From Glomus cerebriforme (taxonomy: Eukaryota > Glomeromycota > Glomeromycetes > Glomerales > Glomeraceae): 26,111 nt of DNA. The DNA lies in NCBI GenBank assembly GCA_003550305.1, contig QKYT01000248.1:5430-31540 (forward strand), in the 5' to 3' direction. The notes beneath the pieces were generated by a model that was given only the letters and a program-made list of their open reading frames with translations, made no database searches and was not told the DNA's origin. This document shows positions 9,345-20,044 of the stretch, one piece after another. Every line of letters begins with the position of its first letter. The first letter of the stretch is position 1. Position numbers and translations under genes: made by a program.

Positions 9345-11255
9345 ATGGTTTTCATAAAAAACTTTTTTTATTTTAATAAACACCAAAGTGAGCATAAATA
9401 TCTCAGTGACAATGTAATCGAGCAAATAAAGGATTTTGACCATAACCGGTTAACTGAAGAACAAAGATTGTTAATTGATAAACTAATTTCAAATGAAGAA
9501 TTAAAAGAACGTTATAAAAAATATGGTTTATGTAAAGAATGCAAACAACCAAATACTGGTATTGGTTGGTGTGATAAATCTTTCACTAAACAAATTGGGC
9601 AAGAATATNTCAGTGATGATGTTTTTGATCAAATAAAAGATTTTGACCATAATAGGTTAACTGAAGAACAAGAATCTTTAATTGATAAACTATTATTAAA
9701 TGANGAATTAAAAGAATGTTATAAAAAATATGGTTTATGTAAAGAATGCAAACAACTTAATANTAGTATTGATTGGTGTGTTGAATGTTTCACTAAACAA
9801 ATTGGACAAGAATATCTCAGTGATGATGTAATCAAGCAGATAGAAGGTTTTCACAATCAATGGTTAACTAAAGAACAAAAATTATTATTTGATAAACTAC
9901 TATTAAATGAAAAATTAAAAGAATATTATAAAAAATATGGTTTATGTTACAAATGCAAACAACCTAAAACTAGTAGATTTTGGTGTAATGTATGTAGCGC
10001 AAAATATTTTCAACAAAATTTCAAAAATTGGAGTAGTGGTAATAATGATATTGACAAATTTATACAAGATACTCAGCTATCAGCAACTGACTGCTATAAA
10101 GTATTAGAGTGGATACCTTATGATAGATTTCATGATATTAAATATATTGCAAAAGGCGGGTTTGGTAAAGTGTATAAAGCAATTTGGATTGATGGTTTTA
10201 TAGAATATTGGGATAATCATTATCAAAAATTGAAACGATATGACTCTAGTAATTTTGTAGCACTGAAAAGTTTAAATAATTCAAAAAATGTTAGAATAGA
10301 ATTTATCAATGAGGTATAAATTAATTTATTATTTAATGAAATTTTGAAATATTATTTTTACTAATGTATTTTTTATTAAATGTTATATTTTAGATCACAT
10401 CACATCACAAACTTACTGGAGATTCATCATCTTCTATTATTAGACTTCATGGAATAACTCAAGATCCAGACACAAAAAATTATATTATGGTTTTGGATTA
10501 TAAATATAATGGAAGTTTACGAAATTATTTAGATAAAAGTTATAATGAATTAAATTGGAGAAATAAGATTAATAATTTATATTATATTGCATATGGGCTT
10601 AATGAAATTCATGCAAATGGGCTAATACATCGAGATTTACATATTGGTAATATACTTCATAGTAAATATACATATATAACTGATATGGGATTATGCAAAC
10701 CAGCAGATTATAATGCATTAGAAAATACAAAAAAAAGNGTTTATGGTGTTTTACCTTATATTGCTCCTGAAATTTTAAGAGGACAAAATTATACCNAAGC
10801 TGCTGATATTTATAGTTTTGGNATAATNATGTATGAAACAATTTCTGGATTNCCTCCNTANCATGATGTAAGCCATGATATAAATTTAGCAATGAAAATC
10901 TGCCAAGGACTTAGACCAAGGTTTAATATTAAAGTACCCCAATTTATTGTACGTTTAATTAAACGTTGTTTAGATGCAAATCCATTAAATCGTCCATCAG
11001 CACTAGAAGTTAGGGATATTTTAGATAAATGGAATGATAAAATTGGAATAGATGAAATAGAAATAAAAAAACAAATTACGGAAGCAGATAAAATCAATAA
11101 TAAATTACAAACTAATGTTCCTACTGCTAATTTATCATATGAAACACATTCTGAAGCTATTTATACAAGTAGATTACTTAATTTTGATAATCTTCCTGAA
11201 CCAAAAAATTCAGATGATTATTATAAACAATATGATAATATTATAAGTTATTCAG
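9345..11255 (+). CDS. TKL-type protein kinase with three 69-residue zinc-ribbon repeats; 3' end lost in an assembly gap
   Basis: ATG 9345 opens MVFIKNFFYF. Residues 19-225 are three tandem 69-residue repeats, each ending in a zinc ribbon (Cys 63/66/76, 132/135/145/148, 201/204/214/217). The first repeat has Ser79 in place of the fourth Cys. Then come NFKNWSSGN, the glycine loop AKGGFGKVYK at 269-278, and the lysine of VALK at 308. Exon 1 ends at 10313. A phase-0 intron spans 10314-10393. Exon 2 (10394-11255) carries HRDLHIGN (His402, Asp404), DMG at 420-422 in place of DFG, APE at 447-449, the NRPSA helix and EAIYTSRLLNF. The apparent stop at 11261-11263 lies in an intron starting at 11256, by comparison with the two other copies; the last exons fall in the gap. 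Frame is intact. Predicted active kinase; substrate unknown. Nine single Ns lie inside. Confidence 0.9.
9399..10019 (+). repeat. Three tandem 207-nt coding repeats within the kinase gene
   Basis: Unit starts are 9399, 9606 and 9813, an exact 207-nt (69-codon) period. Each unit reads Y-L-S-D-x-V, then a helix with LTEEQ or LTKEQ, then LKExYKKYGLC and the C-x2-C...W-C ribbon. Units 1 and 2 are closest to each other; unit 3 is more diverged and leads into the kinase domain, as expected of the original single module. Ambiguous bases at 9609, 9704 and 9763 fall in unit 2. Confidence 0.95.
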
Positions 11256-11276
11256 GTAAATAATCATTTATTTATT

Positions 11277-11451
11277 NNNNNNNNNNNNNNNNNNNNNNNN
11301 NNNNNNNNNNNNNNNNNNNNNNNNNNNNNNNNNNNNNNNNNNNNNNNNNNNNNNNNNNNNNNNNNNNNNNNNNNNNNNNNNNNNNNNNNNNNNNNNNNNN
11401 NNNNNNNNNNNNNNNNNNNNNNNNNNNNNNNNNNNNNNNNNNNNNNNNNNN
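11277..11451. other. Assembly gap (175 Ns)
   Basis: A run of N directly after the donor at 11256. From the paralogs at 350-558 and 25508-25735, it should hide a 78-nt intron (partly), a 42-nt exon and the next intron of the kinase. The true gap length is unknown. Confidence 0.95.
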
Positions 11452-14203
11452 TTTACTTCCATTTTTCAGTTTTCAAATATACCTCTATTAGCTATAATTT
11501 TCTCTTTTTTCTGTGATTATTGTTATAAGTTTTAAGAAAATGGTTGATTTGTAAGATGATGAAGGCTAGATACTGTATATTGAATTTTACGTTAAAGTGA
11601 TATTAATAAAATATAAATTGTTCTAAATTCTATATGTTACAGATTTATATTTTAATATTTTAGCATAGTAAATATATTGGAAGATGCACAACATTGATAA
11701 ATTTCTTTTTGAATATAATATTTTTACTTTAATTTTATCTTCAAATACTGGAATTCTATGATACACAAAAATATTTTATTTTTCTTCATGATTTTTTTTA
11801 AAAAAAGAACAAAAACTTATTTATGGAGTTATGAAATGGAAAAATTTTTTCTTATTCACAACAAAACTAACCTTTTATTTTCCAAAAATACAAATGTTTA
11901 AGATTAAATAGTAGTAGTTTTGTAAAGTTAATCAATCATTCAATATTTTATAATGTAATATTATTTGATTTTAAAATGTCCTAATCAGTATCATGTGTTT
12001 ATTATAAACTTCACGAAATTTTTAGGTTGATCGATCTACATAATACTATGTAGGTTAGTTTGGAAACACGTGGAATTCTATACATCGAATTGTGTGGACA
12101 AGTTTCTACGTAAAACCACACATTTTTACATAAAATTCATCTGCATAACTATACAAAATACTGTGTATCAATACAATATTAAACGTATAAACAAAACTTT
12201 ATTAATTGTTTTATTTAACTCAAGATACATTTGTTGAATTAGTTACTTTGTTGCCACAATGAAAATAAGATTTTTTTTTGGGTTGTTCTCTTTTTAGTTT
12301 TAAGCTACACCATTCAAATTTCTGGAGTAATTTTTTTTCAATTTCAACACTATCTTATTAATAAAATATTCATAGACCATAGACTTGATTGACTGGTTGT
12401 GTTGTAGCATTCCTTTAAGTTTGCAAATTGGTTAGGATTTTAATATAATATAGTTATTAAATTAGATATAATATATGAATTAATTTATTTTCTTCATTAT
12501 TTTTAGGTGTATGAATTTATTTAGACTAAAGATGAGAAATACAGTATGTATAAGTTTATTTTACATTTTGCTTAAATAATATGATTCGAGTAATTTATGA
12601 ATAATAATTTATATGTATCTATAAAACACAATAAAATTATATGAATTATGATGAAAGTTATTTCGGAAGCGTTTTTTTTACGTTTAAAAATAAAATTTTA
12701 TTTAAACACATGATTTAGGATATGTTAAAAGGGATGACTATTTTTCTAAATTTTTAATTAAAACAGATTTAATATGTTGTCTTTAGCAGTTTTTTTTAAA
12801 TAATACTAGGTGTATTATAGTACAGTTTGTGAGGTCGTGAATAATGTGCGGCACACTCATACAATACTTTTTGGCTGACGACAAAATATGAGTTCATCCA
12901 CTGCAACCTAAACTAGAATTTAAAATAAATTGATATAATACAATTGTTTTTGTGCTGTAAATTTAAATCTTATATGCATATGTTACTTCTTTTTTGTTAT
13001 AATTTATTTTATCCTATCGATATTTTATTATAAAAATTAATTTTTACTGAAATTTAGGATAAAAAAATATGAGTTAAGGTGTAATATCATAAGAATTTTT
13101 TACCAAAGTTGTCTTGGAAAAGTTGCCCATTGATATTCAAAAATTAAGTTGTGTAATTTCATATATGTAAGTTATTGTATGTTGAAAATAATATAAAAAG
13201 TACATATAATATCGAGCCTTTAGAATAAATTAATAAAAACTCTTTTAAGGTTTTTATAAAATGTATATAATTTATTGTCTATTACAATTATAAAAAAAAA
13301 TTGAAATATGGCTGTGATCAAAATTAAATAAATTCATTTTGCAAGAAAATTAATTTTTTTTTTCAAGATGGGAGGAATTATATAAATCTTTTATCAATAA
13401 TAAATATGTTTATCCACAAAGTTTGATTTTAGAAAAAAATCAATATGTAGTTACCTGAATAGCCAGAAATTATATCGTGGAAATAATAATTTTTTTATTA
13501 GTTATAATTTTTTAAAATAATTATAATAAAGATGTCATGATCAAATTACTATTTATCCTTTATTTATTAAAATAAGTGTAGTAATACTTATGTTTATTAT
13601 TATCTCTCAGTCGCACGGTAATAGATTAATATGATTGACTTTTACAAAATATCCTTAATAAAATTTCAATACGACTAATTCTGATATTAGTTTCCAATAT
13701 ATGTGAAACTTACCGTCTCTATTCTCAAAACTGTAGTCTAAAAATTTACAAAAAAAAGTTCAGTAAATATTGGCTTTTTTTGAGCCACTTATCTTATTAG
13801 GTCAAATTATTAATCGATGATGAGGTAGAATGGATTTAATCAATCTATTAATCTATTAGTGATTTTTGATTTTTAAAACCGAATAATAAACTATAAAAAA
13901 AAACAACGCGTAAAAAATATGGATTGTGACTCAATTGTACTTTACTTGGCTAGCCCCTTATTAAAAATAAATAAATTTGTAATAAAAAATTGAATAAACA
14001 AATTTAAATTAAGTAATATAATGCAAATAAGTTATGACATATCCTTTGTAAATTTTACAAAAGGAAAAAAAAAATTTATAAGTACCTACCATTTTCTTTT
14101 AAGATTTTTTTTTTTTAAAAAAAATAGATTTACTGGATTCTCCATTTAAACTCTTCTCTCTCTACAATTTTATCTTCCTTTTTTAAAAACTAGATTCTCA
14201 GTC
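11452..14203. other. 2.7 kb AT-rich intergenic region, no gene seen
   Basis: No open frame of note on either strand and no similarity to the other elements of the window. Small palindromes occur, for example CTACATA...TATGTAG near 12035-12052. Homopolymer A and T runs are frequent. A C/T-rich stretch (about 14142-14225) leads into the 122-nt repeats. Confidence 0.45.
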
Positions 14204-14447
14204 CCTTTAACTTTCCTCTTATCTTCCTTATACTGTATATGAGGTCGTCCTCATATCAGGCAAGGAAAGGCCAGTCAGATAGTCGAGCATATCCTATCTG
14301 GCTGGTCTGATTTCGTTTTTAAATTCCTTTAAACTTCCTCTTATCTTTCTTATACTGTATATGAGGTCTTCTTCGTATCAGGCAAGGAAAGACCGGTCAG
14401 ATAGTTGAGTATCTCCTACTTGGCCGGTTTGGTTTAGATTAGAATTC
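14204..14447 (+). repeat. Tandem 122-nt repeat, two copies, each folding into two hairpins (candidate structured RNA)
   Basis: Copies are 14204-14325 and 14326-14447. Hairpin I (14237-14256 and 14359-14378) has an 8-bp stem and 4-nt loop. Hairpin II (arms 14269-14282 with 14294-14307, and 14391-14404 with 14416-14429) has a 14-bp stem and 11-nt loop. Between copies, the A-U pair at stem position 5 becomes G-C and a G-U becomes A-U, while hairpin I stays paired through G-U. Wobbles are G-U only if the plus strand is transcribed. No known RNA family was recognised. It could be the untranslated leader of the decayed element that follows. Confidence 0.65.
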
Positions 14448-15370
14448 CCCTTTTCATTTCCTTATATTTATGTTTATGAAGCAATGTTGAAGATTAATGA
14501 GATCAGTGATGGGGAGACATCAACAAACAGCAAAAAGATAAAGAAAAAGAAGAAATACCACTTCAAGATAAATTAAGAAATACACAACAACTTCAAGCAA
14601 GATAGTTGGGCGAAAAGTTAATTTCAGAGAATGAATGTCCCGAGTATTGAAAAAAAAAGATGTAGAATTGCTAAGATAATCTGGATCTCAGAGACATTCT
14701 GATCCTTCATATTGGAAGTGAGGAAATACATAAGATAATTAAGCAAATCAGCATGAAAAATTAAACCCTTAAAAACGACTAAAAAAGATTAGTATAATAG
14801 TTAATATGGGTAAAGAAATAATACAACAAAGAAATAATAGAATTTGAACTCAAGATAACAGAGAAGACGCAGAAAGAGAAAAGTGGAATGAAGGAAAATG
14901 AAAGAAAAAGACAGATAAATTAAAAGAAATGTTGAGCAAAAGAATTTTTTTTGCTATCTGGTAAATGATTAAAAGAACAAGAAATATTCAAATTGTTGAA
15001 CTTAAAGAATAATAAAAGAAACAAGTTGCCAATAATAACAGATAAAGAAGAAACCATAGGACATTTCCAAAAATGAAGACAAAGTCAAAGAAGGGACAAT
15101 TTGAAGAAAAAATGCATATAAACAAAGGTATACTGGCTTAGAAAAAAGATGTCAGTCATTTATTTATGGAAATAATTTGATATAAATAATAAAGTAGCAG
15201 AAATAGAAAGGAATAATGATATAAAAAAAATAAAATATAGGAATAAAATCAACAAAAACAAACAATAATAATAGAAATAAATTGGAAAGGATAATTAGAA
15301 AGGATAATGAAGGAATATAAGAAAAAATTACAACAAAATGATAAAAATAAAGTAATAATATTAGTTTTCT
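14448..15370 (+). other. Purine-rich decayed tract, possibly a dead element ORF
   Basis: The plus strand is strikingly A/G-rich over about 900 nt, unlike the balanced A/T of the flanks. Short stretches read as charged, helical peptide (for example PLQDKLRNTQQLQAR near 14545, and QDNREDAEREKW near 14850), broken by many stops and shifts. This pattern resembles the remains of a lysine- and glutamate-rich reading frame such as a retroelement first ORF, but no domain can be named. It follows the structured tandem repeat in the same apparent orientation. Confidence 0.4.
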
Positions 15371-15491
15371 TATTTTTTTTAGTAATTTTATTTTATTAAT
15401 TATATTAAAAAATATGTTTTAATTTTGTGAATTGTATCGACCGGATAATCTAATGGATAACTAATACTATTCTATAATTATTGCAAAAAAA

Positions 15492-15747
15492 AAATTAGTT
15501 ATTTGTTTAACATTGATTTATACTTTACATATTAAATAAAATTAATTTGTAATTGAACAAATAAATAAATAATACTTAATAAAATGGTATCCTTATAATG
15601 ATATTGATTATATTATTATCAAACTCAACAATTTTCAGTTGCATTTCTTGAATTAAATCATAAATTTTTTAATTTCCGCTGGCCCTGTTAGCAAAATTTT
15701 TTTATACTGCTTCGCTTTTAAATTGCCAAAAATTTTTTACCATCATA
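15492..15747 (+). repeat. Dispersed 3'-flank repeat (copy B, no adjacent kinase)
   Basis: Matches 2831-3117 along its length: TTAGTTATTTGTTTAACA at the start, AATTGAAC then AAATAAATAAATAATAC in the middle, and GTTAGCAAAA and CTTTTAAATTGCC-like blocks near the end. No kinase exon precedes it. As with copy A, F-box sequence follows on the minus strand, here after a further roughly 1 kb including a hAT element. Confidence 0.65.
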
Positions 15748-15852
15748 TACTATGCTCTTGCACGTGATTATTTATCTGAATTATTTTAAATTGGTGAAAT
15801 ATTATTTTATTTTATTTAATTCTTTTTTTGCGCGCTCAAATAACTTCAAAAA

Positions 15853-16245
15853 TAGGGATGTTAAATTGCTTTAATAAAGCATGCTTGAATCGAATTTAAG
15901 CATAAACTTTTTAGAATGTGTTCCAAACTTGTTTCAAGCTTTCATAGTATAATGAAGCTTCAAAAGTATATATATACTCTAATTTGAGCACATTTGTTTA
16001 AGCGCGTTTGATTAAAATAGCTCAGTTTCTTGTTTTTGAAAAAATATGGATTTATTTAATGCAGAATAAATATGTGGACTTGAATTAAGTAAAAGTCTAA
16101 CTATATTACATATTCGCGTTTAACTATACGTCAAGCTTAATTGCTCAGAAGTTTATTTTCTCAAAACATTTTACCGTAGATTGCTTTAAGCTTAAGCTGT
16201 ATAGCCGAACTTAAACTGGACCGATTGAGCAATTTAACATCTCTA
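15853..16245. mobile_element. Non-autonomous hAT-like element (MITE, 393 bp)
   Basis: The left terminus TAGGGATGTTAAATTGCT and the right terminus, reversed, TAGAGATGTTAAATTGCT match at 17 of 18 positions. An identical 8-bp direct repeat, TTCAAAAA, flanks both sides (15845-15852 and 16246-16253). An 8-bp target duplication with TAGGG-type ends is the signature of the hAT superfamily. The interior has no transposase frame, but carries several AAGCTT/TTTAAGC-type words that could be subterminal binding repeats. The near-perfect ends and exact target duplication suggest fairly recent insertion. Confidence 0.9.
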
Positions 16246-16253
16246 TTCAAAAA

Positions 16254-16693
16254 CCAATCATCATCATAAGTAACATAAGAACTTCTTAACCTTACAAATT
16301 AATGAAATATAAGGTTATCAGCAAACGATTTTTCAGCAGCCGATTATGCAAAGAAAAAAATATATATTCCAAACTTATTGCCAAATGATTTGTTAGTCAC
16401 CAAAGATTTTTTTTTTTTTAAAAAAATACCTCAGAACAATCAATTTGAAACGAGCGATAATTCAATACGTAATTCCTTTGGTAAAATTTTTCTATAGGAT
16501 ATACTTTATCAGAAAATCAAATAAAAGGTTTACACTTTTTAAGTATCCTTTTTTTTAATTAAAAAAAATAAATATTTCTATTTTGATATATTTTTAATTA
16601 TAAAACTTATTCTCATAAAAAACCTCTTTATAAACTAAAAAAAAAAATATATAAAAAAAATATCAAATAATCGTAAGACACTCATCATAAAGA
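16254..16693. other. 3' flank of the F-box gene, nothing else seen
   Basis: AT-rich, with long A and T runs near 16410-16430 and 16550-16670. It should contain the 3' untranslated region of the minus-strand F-box gene. No clear element was identified. Confidence 0.4.
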
Positions 16694-18232
16694 TCAAACA
16701 AACTCCACTAATTTTACACCTTTAGCCTTAATTTGATCAAATAATTCCAATTCTTCATCATTAAATTTAGTATAATATTTCGATATACCCAAAAATTTTA
16801 AACTATTACTTCTTTCAATATAATTTAAAATTACTTTAAGAAGATTTAATTCAATATAAAAATTATTTATATTAATTCTTATCAAATAATTATGACAATT
16901 TTCAATAAAATCTATAATACTACTAATAGGCCAAAGATCAAAAGAATGAACAAAACTAATAGAAACTTCTTTAACACTAATAGGTAAATTAATTCCTAAA
17001 TTTTTAAACATTTCATCATTATAATCATCATAACTTGGAAAAAACACAATATTTAACATTCTTACATTTAAATTTTTAAAATAAGGAAATACTAATGAAT
17101 CAATATTTGAATTAATTCTAATTTCTAAAATAATAAGATTTAAACAATATTTTAATATATTTTCAATAATAGGAAGTTTTAAAGGTTCAATTAATACGAA
17201 TTTTTGTAATGAAGAACCAAAATATTTAATTATTGAAGATAAAATAATATCATCATTATTATTCCAATTATTATATTCAATATCCAAAGATTTTAGATTA
17301 AAAGAAGTATAATTTATCTCATATTGAACTAATGATAATATTTCACATTCATAAATTTTTAAATGTTTTAAATTAAATAAATTTAAAAGATTTTTAAAAG
17401 TACCTTCACAAAGAATATTATTATCAAATTCAACATAAACCAAAGAATGACTTTGAAATTTTAAAGATAAAATAATATCATTTGATAAATCTAAATAATT
17501 TGAAATTTTAAAAGTTTCAAGATTATTTTGTTTTTGAATAATTGAACAAACTTTTTCCTTAATAGTAGTTAAATAACTTGTATCAGCAATATAATCAATT
17601 TCTAATTTTTTTAAATTTAAATAAGTATTTGATATACTATTTAAAAATCCTTGATCTTCAATATCATGTAAATGTAATACCAAAGAATTTAATTTTGTTA
17701 AATTTGAAGTTGATAAATTTGAAGTAAGAGTTTTAATATAATATAGTGAAATATCTAAATGTTTGATATTAACACTTTGTTGTAAAATTGATTGATAAAA
17801 TATTGGAATAAAATCATCAGATATTTTATTACGATGTCCATGTAATAAATTTTTTAAATCACCTTGAATCCATTTCATAAGAGTAGAGTTTACTTTAGTA
17901 TAATCAAAAACTTCTAAATATTTTGGATATTCAAATAATGGTTCATAATCTTCATATTTATCATCAATATCAATATTATTATTAAGATTAATGATTTTTA
18001 TTTGATTTTTTAATCTTAAAATTTCTGGTTTACTAAAACATAATATTAAAGTAAAAATTATCAAACAATTATTTTTAGAATTGATTTCAAAAGGACTTGA
18101 ATAAAGTAAAGGTACTGTTGCTCTACACCAAAATCGATTTACTAATAAACAATTAAATAATATTGAATGATAATGTTGAAGATATTTTAAAATTTTAAGA
18201 ATACAATCATCTGTTAAATGAGGAAAAGTCAT
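16694..18232 (-). CDS. F-box protein with C-terminal leucine-rich region
   Basis: Single-exon gene of 512 codons starting at ATG 18232. Residues 4-50 are an F-box: FPHLTDDCILKILKYL, then CLLVNRFWCR and VPLLYSSPF, the usual fungal form that binds Skp1. The rest is a run of degenerate leucine-rich repeats, for example LKKLEIDYI, LETFKISNYL, LKHLKIYECEI, LKSLDIEYNN and LIILEIRINS, ending with a helix rich in Glu and Leu and then VKLVEFV. By family knowledge it would be the substrate receptor of an SCF ubiquitin ligase; the target cannot be read from sequence. No signal peptide or membrane segment is seen. The frame is intact with no ambiguous bases. A 3' fragment of a close paralog lies at 3188-3360. 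Such genes are strongly expanded in Glomeromycotina. Confidence 0.9.
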   Translation of the reverse strand: MTFPHLTDDCILKILKYLQHYHSILFNCLLVNRFWCRATVPLLYSSPFEINSKNNCLIIFTLILCFSKPEILRLKNQIKIINLNNNIDIDDKYEDYEPLFEYPKYLEVFDYTKVNSTLMKWIQGDLKNLLHGHRNKISDDFIPIFYQSILQQSVNIKHLDISLYYIKTLTSNLSTSNLTKLNSLVLHLHDIEDQGFLNSISNTYLNLKKLEIDYIADTSYLTTIKEKVCSIIQKQNNLETFKISNYLDLSNDIILSLKFQSHSLVYVEFDNNILCEGTFKNLLNLFNLKHLKIYECEILSLVQYEINYTSFNLKSLDIEYNNWNNNDDIILSSIIKYFGSSLQKFVLIEPLKLPIIENILKYCLNLIILEIRINSNIDSLVFPYFKNLNVRMLNIVFFPSYDDYNDEMFKNLGINLPISVKEVSISFVHSFDLWPISSIIDFIENCHNYLIRININNFYIELNLLKVILNYIERSNSLKFLGISKYYTKFNDEELELFDQIKAKGVKLVEFV

Positions 18233-18365
18233 TTTAAAAAAATTTGAAAAATTTTTTTAGGAAAGAGTAATAAAAAAATTTCATTATGTAACACCAAAAA
18301 AATATAAGCATGTGAAAAAAATTGGTGCAACATTTAAAATAATCATGTGGATTACCAAAATTTTG

Positions 18366-18397
18366 ATTGGTTTCCATAATTTCCGTCTTTCTATTGG
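18366..18397 (-). promoter_or_regulatory. Pair of CCAAT boxes upstream of the F-box gene
   Basis: On the minus strand two CCAAT words (in CCAATAG and CCAATCA; plus-strand ATTGG at 18393-18397 and 18366-18370) lie 27 nt apart, about 135-165 nt before the ATG at 18232. Spacing and distance suit a fungal HAP/NF-Y site. This is inference from short motifs. Confidence 0.4.
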
Positions 18398-20044
18398 CCA
18401 ACGATTTTATCACATGATAATAATCAACTTGAACGAATGCTTTTTTTTTTTCAAAAATAAAATTCTTGACAAATATTATTTACTTTATTCGAATAATTTT
18501 GTTATCTTATTTATACAAATTTTCTACAAAATATGATGAGCCATAAAAAAAATAGTTTATAAATTTTGTAAGGTCATAGTTTGATAGAACTGCGGTGCAG
18601 ATCGGTTTAAATATCTTTGAAAGTTTTCAAGTTTTTTAATATAGATATAGCTATGTAAGAAAAACATTCGTAATCCATAATTTATAAATCCTAAAGGCTT
18701 AAAAATTATAATTGGCTTAATTAATCTCTCACAAAATAGACAGATTACATTATAGAATAAGCCATAAAATTCGTCCTTGAACGAATCCAATGTCAACCCA
18801 TTCCTAGATTCAAGATCATTCCTAAAAATAAAACCAAAAAAAGAAACATTAGATTAGTAACAATTTATTGAAACAATTAATTAGCTTTAATTTTACCCTA
18901 ATATATACTTGTAATATTCAATATATTTACATTTTTCATTTTAATTATGTATAATTTATATTTTACTAATGAGTAGTTATAGTAGAATGTATTATTTAAT
19001 ATACTAATAATAAAAACCATAAAAACATAAAACACAAGTTTGAAATTAAAGTCGAATCTTTTATTCATTTAATGAGATTTTTATTAAAACAAAACAAAAA
19101 TAAAATAAATAATCCAAATCGGATGGTACAACTTTAACTTTTGGATTCAATTTTAAAATTATATTTAGAAAATTTTAAAGATAAACTTAATAGTATAAGA
19201 AATTAAGGGATGAATCAATTTTTAAAAGAATACATTATGAATTTTATTTTTTTATTTTTTCATATATTTCCAAAAAAAAAAATTTTTTTTTTATATAAAC
19301 TCCAATATAAACTCTAAAAAACAAGTCAACATTGTAGTAACAGAAAAACTTCTCATCATACAGTCGCTTAGCAGATCACGTTCAATAAAATTTATATTCT
19401 ATTAAAACATTAATAATTCAAAAATTAACAATATTTTCTATAGTTTTAATCTATAAATTTAAAAACATATAAGAATACGTATATTAAAACAATTTATTCG
19501 ATTGTAAAACATAAATTTATTTATTTATTTTTAATAAATTTATAAGAAATTAGGTCAACAGCTGTTTGAATATTATTTATTTGGATAAACGAGATACTGT
19601 ACATACAACTCTATTGTATATCCAAATAAAAATGAAGTCTAAATGAGAGACGACTAACCTTCAACATTATTGCCTAAGTAGCTAAAAGATCATTCTCCTT
19701 ATAATTATCATGTAGCATTGGCAGCTTTTAATGACGAATTAAGCTGTTTTAATGTTGAATTTGTTAATTCTTTTTAGGATAGATTGATGCTTTAATATGG
19801 ATAATAATAATTGGATGAATTTTACATCTAGATTTTATCAGCAAATACAAACGTTAGTAAAAAAAAAAATCTTTTTATAATTTATTACAAATAGTAAAAT
19901 TCAACCAAATTTAGCATGTGCCAAATTCTTTTTATGATAAAATTTATTAGTTTTATACGCGAATTTAATATTTTTAGTTTATGATAAAAAATATACCTTC
20001 TAGAGTCACCTATTATTTTTTGTCATGAAAATTTAATAATCAAA
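18398..20044. other. Intergenic region with one unrecognised short frame and one 12-bp inverted repeat
   Basis: A minus-strand frame at 18557-18796 (containing FKDEFYGLFYNV and RLIKPIIIF) has no ATG at its start and no known domain. It follows a TTTTTAG acceptor-like end near 18822, so an orphan exon is possible but not supported. At 19576-19587 and 19619-19630 the words TTTATTTGGATA and TATCCAAATAAA form a perfect 12-bp inverted repeat around a 31-nt loop. The rest is AT-rich without visible features. Confidence 0.35.

Noticed and set aside
10599..11097. Two minus-strand frames opposite the middle kinase gene
   Set aside because: They are antisense to an unmistakable kinase C-lobe and have no recognisable content.
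11268..11462. Minus-strand frame across the N run
   Set aside because: Consists almost wholly of gap bases.
12030..12150. Possible small MITE (CTACATA/TATGTAG and GTGTGG/CCACAC inverted words)
   Set aside because: Arms are only 6-7 bp and no target duplication could be found.
18557..18796. 79-codon minus-strand frame
   Set aside because: Begins at TTG, not ATG, and matches no family I recognise; an orphan exon is possible but unsupported.
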